DNA of 64,000 nt, from NCBI RefSeq assembly GCF_034669705.1, contig NZ_JAXMOR010000012.1, positions 55,551 to 119,550 on the forward strand, in the 5' to 3' direction. A program made the translations under genes and the position numbers. The notes under the pieces are model-generated. The model saw only the letters and a list, made by a program, of their open reading frames with translations. It was not told where the DNA came from and did not search any database. This stretch comes from Marinovum sp034669705. Lineage in GTDB: Bacteria; Pseudomonadota; Alphaproteobacteria; Rhodobacterales; Rhodobacteraceae. This document shows positions 6,001 through 14,536 of this stretch, in pieces (position 1 is the stretch's first letter; each line of letters begins with the position of its first letter).

Positions 6001-8991
6001 ATGGCGATGGAACAGCGGACCGTGGCGGTCCTTGGGCCCACCAACACGGGCAAGACCCATTACGCCATCGAGCGGATGCTGGGCTACCGCACCGGCATCA
6101 TCGGCCTGCCGCTGCGTCTGCTCGCGCGCGAGGTCTATGACCGGATCGTCGGCATCCGCGGCCCCGGGGTGGTGGCGCTGGTCACCGGCGAAGAGCGGAT
6201 CGTGCCGCCGCGGGCGCAATACTGGGTCTGCACCGTCGAGGCGATGCCAGAGGGCATGGGCACCGATTTCGTCGCCATCGACGAGATCCAGCTCTGTGCG
6301 GATCCCGAGCGCGGCCATGTCTTTACCGACCGGCTGTTGCGCATGCGCGGCACCCATGAGACGCTGTTTCTGGGCTCTGACACCATGCGCGGACCAATCG
6401 CGGCGCTGGTGCCCGGTGTCGAGTTCATGCGCCGCGAGCGGATGAGCCAATTGAGCTATCTAGGTTCGAAAAAGATAAGTCGGCTGCAGGCCCGGAGCGC
6501 CGTGGTCGGGTTTTCGATTGAAAATGTCTATGCGATTGCCGAGCTGCTGCGGCGCCAGAAGGGCGGCGCGGCGGTGGTGATGGGGGCGCTCAGCCCGCGC
6601 ACGCGCAATGCGCAGGTTGATCTCTACCAGAACGGCGACGTCGATTTCCTTGTCGCCACCGATGCCATCGGCATGGGGCTGAACCTCGATGTGAACCACG
6701 TGGCCTTCTCCGGGCTCAGCAAGTTCGACGGCCGCCGGATGCGCCCTCTGGCCCCCAATGAGCTGGCGCAGATCGCCGGCCGGGCCGGGCGGGGGATGCG
6801 CGACGGCACCTTCGGCGTGACCGGCGAGGCGCCACCGCTCGACGAGGGCACCGTTGAAGCGATCACCAGCCACCAGTTCACCCCGCTGAAAAAGCTGCAA
6901 TGGCGCAATGCGGCGCTCGAGTTCGGCAGCATCGACCGGCTGATCGCGGCGCTCGAACGGCCACCCGAGGACCCGATCCTGCTCAAGGCGCGCGAGGCCG
7001 ATGACCTGCGCGCGCTGCGCACCCTGTCGCAGGACGATATGGTCTTTGCCCGCGCCTCAAGCCCGCAGTCGGTGCGGCTGCTCTGGGACGTCTGCCGCAT
7101 TCCCGATTTCCGCGGCATCTCGCATGCGGAACATGCGGGGCTCTTGGGGGTTATCTTCGGCTACCTGCACGAGAGCGGCCGCGTCCCCGACGACTGGCTG
7201 GCGCGCCAGGTGCGGCGGATCGACCGGACCGACGGCGACATCGACACATTGTCGAAACGTCTGGCCTACATCCGCACCTGGACCTATGTGGCTCAACGAA
7301 AGGCGTGGGTCACGGACGAAAGCCATTGGCGCGGGGTCACGCGCGCTGTAGAAGACAGGCTGTCGGATGCGCTGCACGACCGTCTGACCCAGAGATTTGT
7401 TGATCGCCGCACATCCGTGCTCTTGCGGCGGTTGAAACAGAAGGAGGCCCTCTTGGCCGATGTAAACGAAAACGGTGAAGTGACTGTCGAAGGTGAATTC
7501 GTCGGCCGTCTTGAGGGGTTCCGCTTCCGGCAGGACAAGGATGCGACAGGGCAGGAGGCCAAGACGCTGAAGGCGGCGTCGCTTCAGGCCCTGACCCCGC
7601 ATTTCCACCTGCGGGCCGACCGGTTCTACAATGCACCCGATACCGAGATCGACTTTACCGAGCAGGGTGGCCTGATGTGGGGCGATCAGGCGGTGGGCAA
7701 GCTGGTCAAGGGCGCCGATCCGCTGAAACCCGAGGTCAAGGGCTTCGTCGATGACGAGGCCGGCCCGGACGTGGCGCAGAAGGTGCAGCGCCGGCTGCAG
7801 CACTTCATCGACCGCAAGATCGCGACGCAGTTCGAACCGCTGGTCGGGCTTGGCCGCGACGAGGCGCTGAGCGGTCTGGCCAAGGGCTTTGCCTTCCAGA
7901 TGGTCGAGAACTTCGGCGTGTTGCCGCGCGCCAAGGTGGCCGATGACGTGAAAGCGCTCGATCAGGACGCCCGCGGCGCGCTGCGCAAGCATGGCGTGCG
8001 CTTCGGACAGTTCACCATCTTCATGCCGCTGCTGCTGAAACCTGCGCCAACCCGTCTTAGGCTGGTGCTTTGGTCGATCTGGCAGGGGCTCGATGATTTC
8101 CCCGAGGCACCGCCGCCGGGGCTGGTCACCGTGCCGTCGGATCAGGGCGCGCCAGAGGGCGCCGACACCATGTCGGGCTATCGCAAGGCCGGGGCGCGGG
8201 CGATCCGTATCGACATGCTGGAGCGCCTTGCCGACATGCTGCGCGCCGAGGACACCCGAGGTGGTTTTGAGGCCAAGGCCGACATGCTGTCGATCACCGG
8301 CATGACGCTGGAGCAGTTTGCCGACCTGATGCAGGGGCTTGGCTACCGTGCCGAGAAGGGCGAACGCGCCAAGGTGAAGCCCGCCGACGCCGTGGTGTTG
8401 GAGGAAGCGACCGACGAAGCGGTGGCCCCCGACACCCCGGTGATGGACGTGGCCCAGCCCGGTCCGGCGCCGGGCACCGAGGCCGCGCCGCAGATCGATC
8501 CGTCCGTCGAGGCCGAGCCGGTCGCGCCGACAGAGACCCCAGACATTCCCGAAGCCACTGATGCGGTGCCGGAGGTCCAGGCCTCCGACAGTACCGAGGC
8601 GGCGGCCACCGTGGCGCCTTCCGAGATCGCCGCCAACGAGGACCCGATCCCGGCGGTCGACGACTCTGCTGGCGAGCTGCGTCCGGGTGAAACCCCCGAC
8701 GCCGAAGACGCCGGTCCGGAAATGGAGGTGTTCTACACCTTCACCTGGGGTCGGGGCCCGCGCGGCGAACGCAAGCCGCGGGGTGGCCAGCGCGGCGACC
8801 GGGATGGCGGCAGGCCGCAAGGCAAGGGCCGTCGCAATGACAAGGGCAAGGGTCCGAAGGGCGCCAAGGGCAAGGGTCCGCGGCGCGACGAGGGGGCCAA
8901 GACCTATCAGTCGCGTCCCGACAAGAAGGATCGGATCGATCCCGACAACCCGTTTGCCGCCGCTCTGATGGGGCTCAAGGGCAAGGACTGA
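6001..8991 (+). CDS. Suv3-like ATP-dependent RNA helicase with basic C-terminal tail
   Basis: A 996-residue superfamily 2 helicase of the SUV3/SUPV3L1 type common in alphaproteobacteria and mitochondria. Walker A is LGPTNTGKT (about residues 11-19), Walker B/motif II is AIDEIQ (near 93-98), motif III-like FLGSDTM, and the C-terminal helicase half has ATDAIGMGLNLDV and QIAGRAGRG. After the helicase and SUV3 C-terminal domains comes an Ala/Pro/Glu-rich linker (about residues 800-905), then a Gly/Lys/Arg-rich low-complexity tail (about 915-980), as expected for RNA contact. Eukaryotic relatives act in RNA turnover; the bacterial role is inferred. GGGGAG precedes the ATG at 6001. The S4 RNA-binding gene follows after 3 bases. 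Confidence 0.92.
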   Translation: MAMEQRTVAVLGPTNTGKTHYAIERMLGYRTGIIGLPLRLLAREVYDRIVGIRGPGVVALVTGEERIVPPRAQYWVCTVEAMPEGMGTDFVAIDEIQLCADPERGHVFTDRLLRMRGTHETLFLGSDTMRGPIAALVPGVEFMRRERMSQLSYLGSKKISRLQARSAVVGFSIENVYAIAELLRRQKGGAAVVMGALSPRTRNAQVDLYQNGDVDFLVATDAIGMGLNLDVNHVAFSGLSKFDGRRMRPLAPNELAQIAGRAGRGMRDGTFGVTGEAPPLDEGTVEAITSHQFTPLKKLQWRNAALEFGSIDRLIAALERPPEDPILLKAREADDLRALRTLSQDDMVFARASSPQSVRLLWDVCRIPDFRGISHAEHAGLLGVIFGYLHESGRVPDDWLARQVRRIDRTDGDIDTLSKRLAYIRTWTYVAQRKAWVTDESHWRGVTRAVEDRLSDALHDRLTQRFVDRRTSVLLRRLKQKEALLADVNENGEVTVEGEFVGRLEGFRFRQDKDATGQEAKTLKAASLQALTPHFHLRADRFYNAPDTEIDFTEQGGLMWGDQAVGKLVKGADPLKPEVKGFVDDEAGPDVAQKVQRRLQHFIDRKIATQFEPLVGLGRDEALSGLAKGFAFQMVENFGVLPRAKVADDVKALDQDARGALRKHGVRFGQFTIFMPLLLKPAPTRLRLVLWSIWQGLDDFPEAPPPGLVTVPSDQGAPEGADTMSGYRKAGARAIRIDMLERLADMLRAEDTRGGFEAKADMLSITGMTLEQFADLMQGLGYRAEKGERAKVKPADAVVLEEATDEAVAPDTPVMDVAQPGPAPGTEAAPQIDPSVEAEPVAPTETPDIPEATDAVPEVQASDSTEAAATVAPSEIAANEDPIPAVDDSAGELRPGETPDAEDAGPEMEVFYTFTWGRGPRGERKPRGGQRGDRDGGRPQGKGRRNDKGKGPKGAKGKGPRRDEGAKTYQSRPDKKDRIDPDNPFAAALMGLKGKD

Positions 8992-8994
8992 GCC

Positions 8995-9375
8995 TTGTCG
9001 GGCGACAATCTCCGGCTGGACAAGTGGCTCTGGCAGGCGCGGTTCTTCAAGACCCGCACGCTGGCCGCCCGCACCATCTCGACCGAGGGGGTGCGGGTAG
9101 ACGGCACCCGGGTCTCGAAACCCGGGCGCACCATCAGCCCCGGCAACGTTCTGACCTTTGTCCAGGCCAAGCGGGTGCGGATCGTGCGCATCCTCGAGCT
9201 TGGGGCCCGGCGCGGGCCGGCCGCCGAAGCGCAGGCGCTCTACGAGGACCTGTCACCGCCTGAACCGCCAAAGGAGGACAGGCCGCCTGCGAATCCGGCT
9301 TACGAAGGAAAAGGTCGCCCGACCAAGCTTGATCGCCGCAACCTTGATCTTAACCGCCGACGCACGCTTGAATGA
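8995..9375 (+). CDS. S4-domain RNA-binding protein (Hsp15-like)
   Basis: A 126-residue protein whose first 60 residues are an S4 fold (LRLDKWLWQARFFKTRTLAARTISTEGVRVDGTRVSKPGRTISPGNVLTF split over the usual two helices and beta hairpin), as in the heat-shock protein 15/HslR family that binds ribosomal RNA on stalled 50S subunits. The C-terminal half is Pro/Arg-rich and probably disordered. The start is TTG at 8995, three bases past the helicase stop, which suggests translational coupling. No alternative ATG exists before the S4 domain. The role in ribosome rescue is inferred from family. Confidence 0.88.
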   Translation: MSGDNLRLDKWLWQARFFKTRTLAARTISTEGVRVDGTRVSKPGRTISPGNVLTFVQAKRVRIVRILELGARRGPAAEAQALYEDLSPPEPPKEDRPPANPAYEGKGRPTKLDRRNLDLNRRRTLE

Positions 9376-9426
9376 TCCGGCGGGCTGGATTAGCAAACAC
9401 CCGCGTCAGCAAGAAAGTCCTGTCCC

Positions 9427-9765
9427 ATGACCTATATCGTCAACGATGCCTGCATCGCCTGCAAATACACCGACTGCGTCGAGGTCTGCCCCGTGGATTG
9501 CTTCTACGAGGGCGAGAACATGCTGGTGATTCACCCCGACGAATGCATCGACTGTGGTGTCTGCGAGCCGGAATGCCCGGCCGACGCGATCCGCCCCGAC
9601 ACCGAGCCGGACATGGAGAAATGGGTCGAGTTCAACCGCAAGTACTCCGAGATGTGGCCGGTCATCATCACCAAGAAGGACCCGCTGCCGAAGGCCGAGG
9701 AACGCGATGGCGAAGAGGGAAAGCTGGAGAAATACTTCTCCGAGGCCCCCGGCGAGGGCGGCTGA
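9427..9765 (+). CDS. fdxA: 7Fe ferredoxin FdxA
   Basis: A 112-residue soluble ferredoxin. The N-terminal cluster motifs are visible: CIACKYTDCVEVCPVDC (Cys 9, 12, 17, 21 and 25) and CIDCGVCEPECP, the pattern of the [3Fe-4S][4Fe-4S] ferredoxins (FdI/FdxA type). The C-terminal FNRKYSEMWPVIITKKDPLP segment is typical of the alphaproteobacterial group. It is a low-potential electron carrier; the partner is not identifiable here. Its place between the S4 gene and carD matches the order I know from other Rhodobacteraceae, so it is likely core genome. Confidence 0.95.
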   Translation: MTYIVNDACIACKYTDCVEVCPVDCFYEGENMLVIHPDECIDCGVCEPECPADAIRPDTEPDMEKWVEFNRKYSEMWPVIITKKDPLPKAEERDGEEGKLEKYFSEAPGEGG

Positions 9766-10071
9766 GCCAAAAACGCTTGACCCTGCGTCAGTGATTCGGG
9801 TCAGACGTGTCAAAGCGGTTGGAATTGACCTCAACTGCGCGATATAACCCCTTAGCGACAGGGGCCTAATCCGTCTGATCACGGAAATATGCTGGAAACC
9901 GCACCCTTTTTGTGCTATATTCCTGTCATATGATTTACTCTTCTCACTCAGAACAGGATCGTCTGCACCTGTTCGTCTGATTGCGACAATGTGAAAACCG
10001 GGAACGGAGATGCAAATCCCCGTCCGGTTCTTTTGTCGCTTGAGGTGTGGGAGCATGCGAGGAAGGACTGC
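9766..10071 (+). promoter_or_regulatory. carD upstream region
   Basis: The 306 bases between fdxA and carD hold no convincing gene. The stretch from about 9810 to 9960 is AT-rich for this window. An extended -10 (TGC TATATT at 9913-9921) could serve carD, leaving a leader of about 140 bases; no good -35 is apparent. A TTGACC (9825-9830) and TATAAC (9843-9848) are only 12 bases apart, too close to work together. carD has GAGGAAGGA just before its ATG. Confidence 0.35.
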
Positions 10072-10581
10072 ATGACCAAATCGAAGAAATCCGAGTTCCG
10101 CCCGAACGACTATGTCGTTTATCCGGCCCATGGGGTGGGCCAGATCGTGTCGATCGACAAGGAGGAAATCGCAGGCATCCCGCTGGAGCTCTTCGTCATT
10201 TCCTTCGAAAAGGACAAGATGACGCTCCGGGTGCCGACCAACAAGGCCTCAGAGATCGGCATGCGCAGCCTCAGCTCGCCCGACGTGATCGAGAAGGCGC
10301 TCACCACCCTCAAGGGCAAGGCCCGCGTCAAACGCGCCATGTGGTCGCGTCGCGCCCAGGAGTATGAACAGAAGATCAACTCCGGCGACCTGATCTCCAT
10401 CGCCGAGGTGGTGCGCGACCTGCACCGCAACGACGAGCAGCGCGAGCAGAGCTATTCCGAGCGTCAGCTCTATGAAGCTGCGCTCGAGCGTCTGACCCGC
10501 GAAGTTGCCGCCGTCGCCGGTGGTGACGAGGTGGCCGCGGCCAAGCAGGTCGACGAGGTGCTGCTGTCACGCGCGGCCTGA
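10072..10581 (+). CDS. carD: CarD family transcriptional regulator
   Basis: A 169-residue protein with an N-terminal CarD/TRCF RNA-polymerase-interacting Tudor-like domain (FRPNDYVVYPAHGVGQIVSIDKEEIAG, residues 8-34, to about 70) and a helical C-terminal domain (VKRAMWSRRAQEYEQKINSG, then ERQLYEAALERLTREVAAV). CarD binds the polymerase beta subunit and stabilises open complexes, notably at rRNA promoters. The start ATG at 10072 is set by GAGGAAGGA and by family length; an upstream in-frame extension is not conserved in type. A strong terminator follows. Confidence 0.93.
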   Translation: MTKSKKSEFRPNDYVVYPAHGVGQIVSIDKEEIAGIPLELFVISFEKDKMTLRVPTNKASEIGMRSLSSPDVIEKALTTLKGKARVKRAMWSRRAQEYEQKINSGDLISIAEVVRDLHRNDEQREQSYSERQLYEAALERLTREVAAVAGGDEVAAAKQVDEVLLSRAA

Positions 10582-10620
10582 AAGCCCGACGACTGACGTC
10601 AGCCAGCTGATCGAAATTCG

Positions 10621-10652
10621 AAAGCCCGCGCAAGAGATTGCGCGGGCTTTTT
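10621..10652 (+). terminator. Intrinsic terminator after carD
   Basis: A 13-base perfect stem (10621-10633 with 10638-10650) closed by a GAGA loop ends in CTTT followed by more T (through 10652). It lies 40 bases past the carD stop and just before the convergent antiporter gene ends, so it can also limit leftward-rightward read-through. Confidence 0.9.
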
Positions 10653-10672
10653 CATGCGATGGATGAGCCGGT

Positions 10673-12550
10673 TCAGGCGGCGTCGTCCTTTTGCAGCTGG
10701 GCCTGTAGCAGCGCTTCGAGTTCGCGCTCGAGCTCTTTGGCGCGGGCAATGTAGGGCTCGTTGTCGACCGAAGGGATATCGTCGCGCCAGAGCTTGGCGA
10801 GCTCGGCCACCGAATGGCGGTCGTGGTGATAGAACACACGCTCGGCCTCGGCCGCCTCGTATTCCGTCAGGCCGATGTTTTCCAGCACGTAGCGCCCGGC
10901 GCGCAGCGAGCTGTCGAACATCTCGCGCACGATGTCATTGGCGCCGGCCTGGTAGAGCGTGAAGGCATGGGTGCGGTCATGGGCGCGGGCGACGATATGC
11001 AGGTCGGCGCGCTCGCGCCGGGCAAAGCTCACCAGCCGCAACGTCGCCGCCGGATCGTCCAGCGCCACCACCAGCACCCGCGCCTCGGCCAGCCCCGCCG
11101 CATGCAGCAACTCTGGCCGCGTCGGGTCACCGTAGAACCCCTTGAAGCCGAAGCGGCGCATCAGCTCGATGGTCTTCATGTTGTGGTCGAGCACCACGGT
11201 CTTGAAGCCCGAGCTTTGCACCAGCCGGTTGACGATCTGCCCGAAGCGGCCGATGCCGGCGATGATCACCGGTCCCTGTTCGTCGATCTCGTCAGGCTCG
11301 AAGGCCTCGCCCAGCTCGGAGATCCGCCGCGACAGCATCTCGTAGAGGATGAAGAGCAGGGGGGTGATCAGCATCGACAGCGCCACCACCAGCAAAAGCG
11401 TCTGCGACAGGCCCACCGGCAGGATGCTCTGGCTGACGGAAAAGGAGATCAGCACGAAGCCGAACTCGCCCGCCTGCGCCAGCCCCAGGGTGAACAGCCA
11501 GCGGTTGCGGCCGCGCAGCCCGAAGACCAGCGCCAGCAGCAGCAGCACCGCGCCCTTGGCGGCAATCACCAGAAGCGTCAGCCCGAGTATCTTGATGGGG
11601 GCCGCAAAAAGCGTGCCAAAGTCGATGCCGGCCCCGACGGTGATGAAGAACAGTCCCAGCAGCAGGCCCTTGAACGGCTCGATGTCGCTTTCCAGCTCGT
11701 GACGGAACTCCGAGTTGGCCAGCACTACCCCGGCAAGGAAGGTGCCCAACGCCGGCGACAGGCCCACCATGTTCATCAGCGTGCCGATGCCCACCACGAT
11801 CAGCAGCGCCAGCGCGGTGTTGAGCTCGCGCAGCCGGGCGGTATGGACGAACTGAAACAGCGGCCTCACCAGATAGATGCCGGCGAGGATCACCGCCGCC
11901 ACCGCGCCCAGCGTCACCAGCGTCACGCCCCAGCCCGGCAACCCCTCGACCAGCGACATGGAGGCATGGGCGGCATCCTCGGCCTCCTTGGCGGGCAGGG
12001 TGATCGCCCCGTCGGGCGCGATCACGGCGGGCGGCACCACCGCCAGCAGCGGCAAAAGCGCCAGCATCGGGATCACCGCGATATCCTGGGTCAAAAGCAC
12101 CGCAAAGGTCGACCGGCCGCCGCCGGTCTGCATCAGGCCTTTCTCGCTCAGCGTCTGCAGCACGATCGCGGTTGACGACAGCGCAAAGATCAGCCCCACC
12201 GCCAGCGCCACCTGCCAGACCAGCCCCAGCACCATCGCCCCCACCATGATCAGCACGGTCGACAGCCCGATCTGCAGCCCGCCGAGACCCACCAGCTTGT
12301 GGCGCATGTCCCAGAGCGCCCGCGGCTCGAGCTCGAGCCCGATCAGGAAGAGCATCATCACCACGCCGAACTCGGCGAAATGCTGTAGCTCCTGGGTCTC
12401 GTGCCCGCCCACCAGACCAAAGACCGGGCCGATCAGAATGCCGGCGGCGAGGTAGCCCAGCACCGATCCCAGCCCCAGTCTTGCCGCCAGCGGTACGGCG
12501 ATCACCGCCGCGGCAAGGAAGATCGAGGCCTGCAGGAGAAAGCTTTCCAT
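10673..12550 (-). CDS. CPA2-family cation:proton antiporter with TrkA-N domain (KefB/KefC-like)
   Basis: A 625-residue inner-membrane protein. About 12-13 membrane segments fill residues 1-400, with family stretches FGVVMMLFLIGLELEP, LTQDIAVIPMLALLP and LSPALGTFLAGVVLANSEFRHELE. A cytosolic Rossmann TrkA-N domain follows (IIAGIGRFGQIVNRLVQSSGF, about residues 418-438), where NAD(H) or glutathione adducts gate the Kef proteins. It exchanges K+ or Na+ for protons. No KefF/KefG partner gene is adjacent. The C-terminus is a charged helix (ELERELEALLQAQLQKDDAA). The function as K+ efflux is by family; the ion is not proved. Confidence 0.9.
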   Translation of the reverse strand: MESFLLQASIFLAAAVIAVPLAARLGLGSVLGYLAAGILIGPVFGLVGGHETQELQHFAEFGVVMMLFLIGLELEPRALWDMRHKLVGLGGLQIGLSTVLIMVGAMVLGLVWQVALAVGLIFALSSTAIVLQTLSEKGLMQTGGGRSTFAVLLTQDIAVIPMLALLPLLAVVPPAVIAPDGAITLPAKEAEDAAHASMSLVEGLPGWGVTLVTLGAVAAVILAGIYLVRPLFQFVHTARLRELNTALALLIVVGIGTLMNMVGLSPALGTFLAGVVLANSEFRHELESDIEPFKGLLLGLFFITVGAGIDFGTLFAAPIKILGLTLLVIAAKGAVLLLLALVFGLRGRNRWLFTLGLAQAGEFGFVLISFSVSQSILPVGLSQTLLLVVALSMLITPLLFILYEMLSRRISELGEAFEPDEIDEQGPVIIAGIGRFGQIVNRLVQSSGFKTVVLDHNMKTIELMRRFGFKGFYGDPTRPELLHAAGLAEARVLVVALDDPAATLRLVSFARRERADLHIVARAHDRTHAFTLYQAGANDIVREMFDSSLRAGRYVLENIGLTEYEAAEAERVFYHHDRHSVAELAKLWRDDIPSVDNEPYIARAKELERELEALLQAQLQKDDAA

Positions 12551-12647
12551 GATGTCCTGTCCCGTTAAGTCGCCCTACTGTGCAGGCGCGGCACGGGTTG
12601 AACAAGGCGACACTGGCGCGCTGCCGCCACTTTTCCCCTGAAGACAT

Positions 12648-13103
12648 TCACAGCGGCAGCGGGGCGTCGTGTTTCAGCTGGTCCATCACGATCTGGCTCT
12701 GCACCCGCGCCACCGCGCGATGTGGCAACAGCACCTCGTGGATCAGCCGGTTGAGCGCCGCCAGATCGGCACAATAGACCCGCAGCAGGTAGTCCGCATC
12801 GCCGGTCAGCGTCCAGGTGCTGACCACCTCGGGTTGGGTGGTGAGCAGCCTGGCAAAGCTCTGCGCGTCCTCGGGCCGCTGGCTGGCCATCTGCACCTGC
12901 ACGAAGGCCTGCACCCCCAGCCCCAGCCGTGCCGCGTCGAGCTTGGCGGCATAGGCGCGGATATAGCCCTCGGCCTCGAGCCTCTGCCGCCGGCGCCCGG
13001 CCTGACTGGCCGAGAGGTTGAGCGCCTCGCCCAGATCGCTGGCGGTGAGATGGGCGTTCTGTTGCAAGAGGCCAAGGAGCTTGCGGTCGGTGGAATCGAG
13101 CAT
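12648..13103 (-). CDS. Lrp/AsnC family transcriptional regulator
   Basis: A 151-residue regulator: winged helix-turn-helix at residues 3-60 (LDSTDRKLLGLLQQNAHLTASDLGEALNLS) and a C-terminal RAM/AsnC ligand-binding domain (VQVQMASQRPEDAQSFARLL, then VVSTWTLTGDADYLLRVYCADLAALNRLI). Such proteins form octamers or dimers and sense amino acids. It is divergent from hpd with a 138-base gap. In many proteobacteria an Lrp-type gene next to hpd controls tyrosine/phenylalanine breakdown, so hpd is the likely target and an aromatic amino acid or product the likely effector. GGAG lies 9 bases before the ATG. Confidence 0.9.
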   Translation of the reverse strand: MLDSTDRKLLGLLQQNAHLTASDLGEALNLSASQAGRRRQRLEAEGYIRAYAAKLDAARLGLGVQAFVQVQMASQRPEDAQSFARLLTTQPEVVSTWTLTGDADYLLRVYCADLAALNRLIHEVLLPHRAVARVQSQIVMDQLKHDAPLPL

Positions 13104-13241
13104 ATGCGTGATCTCCGCGTTTGTGAGCCATATTGCGCGGGATCGCCGCGAAAGTGAAGCGTCGCATGCCTCAGAACGCGCACATCCCCCGCCGGACTGG
13201 CGCTATCGTCGGGCCAAGAGAAATACAGGAGGAGAAGCACC

Positions 13242-14339
13242 ATGGGTCCTTTCCCGCATGACGCACCGAAATCAACCATCACCGAAGACAACCCGGCCGG
13301 AACCGACGGCTTCGAGTTCGTCGAGTTCGCCCATCCCGAACCGCAGCAGCTGCGCGATCTCTTCGGCCGCATGGGCTACGAACATGTCGCCAACCACAAG
13401 AGCAAGCAGATCGAGCTCTGGCAGCAGGGCGACATCACCTATGTGATCAACGCCGATCCGAACAGCTTTGCCGCGAAGTTCGTCGAAGAGCACGGCCCCT
13501 GCGCGCCCTCCATGGCCTGGCGTGTCGTCGACGCTCAGCACGCCTTCGACCATGCGATTGCCAAGGGCGCCGAGCCCTACGAGGGCGATGACAAGACCAT
13601 GGACGTGCCGGCGATCAAGGGCATCGGCGGCAGCCTGATCTACTTCATCGACCAGTATTACGAAACCTCGCCCTATAACGAGGAATTCGAGTGGATCGCG
13701 CAGTCCAAGCCGCGCGGCGTGGGCTTCTATTACCTCGACCACCTGACCCACAATGTCTTCAAGGGCAACATGGACAAGTGGTTCAATTTCTACGGCAACC
13801 TGTTCAACTTCCGCGAAATCCGCTTCTTCGACATCGAAGGCAAGTTCACCGGGCTGTTCTCGCGCGCGCTGACCTCGCCCTGCGGGCGCATCCGCATTCC
13901 GATCAACGAGGACCGCGGCGAGACCGGTCAGATCGTGGCCTACCTCAAGAAGTACAACGGTGAGGGCATTCAGCACATCGCGGTCGGCTCGCATGACATC
14001 TATGACGCCACCGACGAGATCGCAGCGCGCGGCATCAAGTTCATGCCCGGCCCGCCCGAGACCTACTACACGCTCTCCAAGGACCGGGTGAAGGGCCACG
14101 ACGAGCCGCTCGACCGGATGAAGAAACATGGCATCCTGATCGATGGCGAAGGGGTGGTCGACGGCGGCGAGACGCGGATCCTGCTGCAGATCTTCTCCAA
14201 GACCGTGATTGGCCCGATCTTCTTCGAGTTCATCCAGCGCAAGGGCGATGACGGCTTCGGCGAGGGCAACTTCAAGGCGCTCTTCGAGTCGATCGAACAG
14301 GAGCAGATCGACAGCGGCGAGCTCGACGCCGTCAAGTAA
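13242..14339 (+). CDS. hpd: 4-hydroxyphenylpyruvate dioxygenase
   Basis: A 365-residue Fe(II) enzyme turning 4-hydroxyphenylpyruvate into homogentisate in tyrosine catabolism. Two vicinal-oxygen-chelate domains are seen; the iron ligands fall at His167 (YLDHLTHNV), His245 (GIQHIAVGSHD) and Glu329 (GPIFFEFIQRKGDDGFGEGNF), the last within the family signature. Length is normal for bacteria. A very strong AGGAGGAG precedes the ATG. No homogentisate dioxygenase gene (hmgA) is next to it; the FAH-type gene at 45 kb is far off and of another subgroup, so the rest of the route is presumably elsewhere. Likely controlled by the divergent Lrp-type gene. Confidence 0.95.
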   Translation: MGPFPHDAPKSTITEDNPAGTDGFEFVEFAHPEPQQLRDLFGRMGYEHVANHKSKQIELWQQGDITYVINADPNSFAAKFVEEHGPCAPSMAWRVVDAQHAFDHAIAKGAEPYEGDDKTMDVPAIKGIGGSLIYFIDQYYETSPYNEEFEWIAQSKPRGVGFYYLDHLTHNVFKGNMDKWFNFYGNLFNFREIRFFDIEGKFTGLFSRALTSPCGRIRIPINEDRGETGQIVAYLKKYNGEGIQHIAVGSHDIYDATDEIAARGIKFMPGPPETYYTLSKDRVKGHDEPLDRMKKHGILIDGEGVVDGGETRILLQIFSKTVIGPIFFEFIQRKGDDGFGEGNFKALFESIEQEQIDSGELDAVK

Positions 14340-14358
14340 CGGCCCGATCCCCCCACAC

Positions 14359-14425
14359 GTCCCGGCCCCCGCGCCGGGACCTCACGCCACACACCCACCG
14401 TCCCGGCCCCCGAGCCGGGACCTCA
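14359..14425. repeat. Two tandem GTCCCGG palindromic repeats
   Basis: Two near-identical palindromes, 41 bases apart: stem GTCCCGGC/GCCGGGAC at 14359-14366/14373-14380 and at 14400-14407/14414-14421, each followed by CTCA. The loops differ by one base (CCCCGC, CCCCGA). A third member with the same GTCCCGG stem, in opposite orientation, is at 25120-25140. They look like REP-type extragenic palindromes and may end the hpd transcript. Confidence 0.75.
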
Positions 14426-14536
14426 TCGCAAGCCAAACAAAACCCCAGCCCCCTCCACCACAGCTTCCCGCGTGACACCCAGCCGCGCCGCCCTATGATC
14501 TCGACCGGAATCACAACACCAGAGCAGGGGGCCGCC

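Noticed and set aside
9825..9848. TTGACC and TATAAC as a sigma-70 promoter for carD
   Set aside because: The spacer is 12 bases, well short of the 16-18 needed.
14359..14425. Start of a CRISPR array
   Set aside because: Only two units, palindromic throughout, no uniform spacers and no cas genes.
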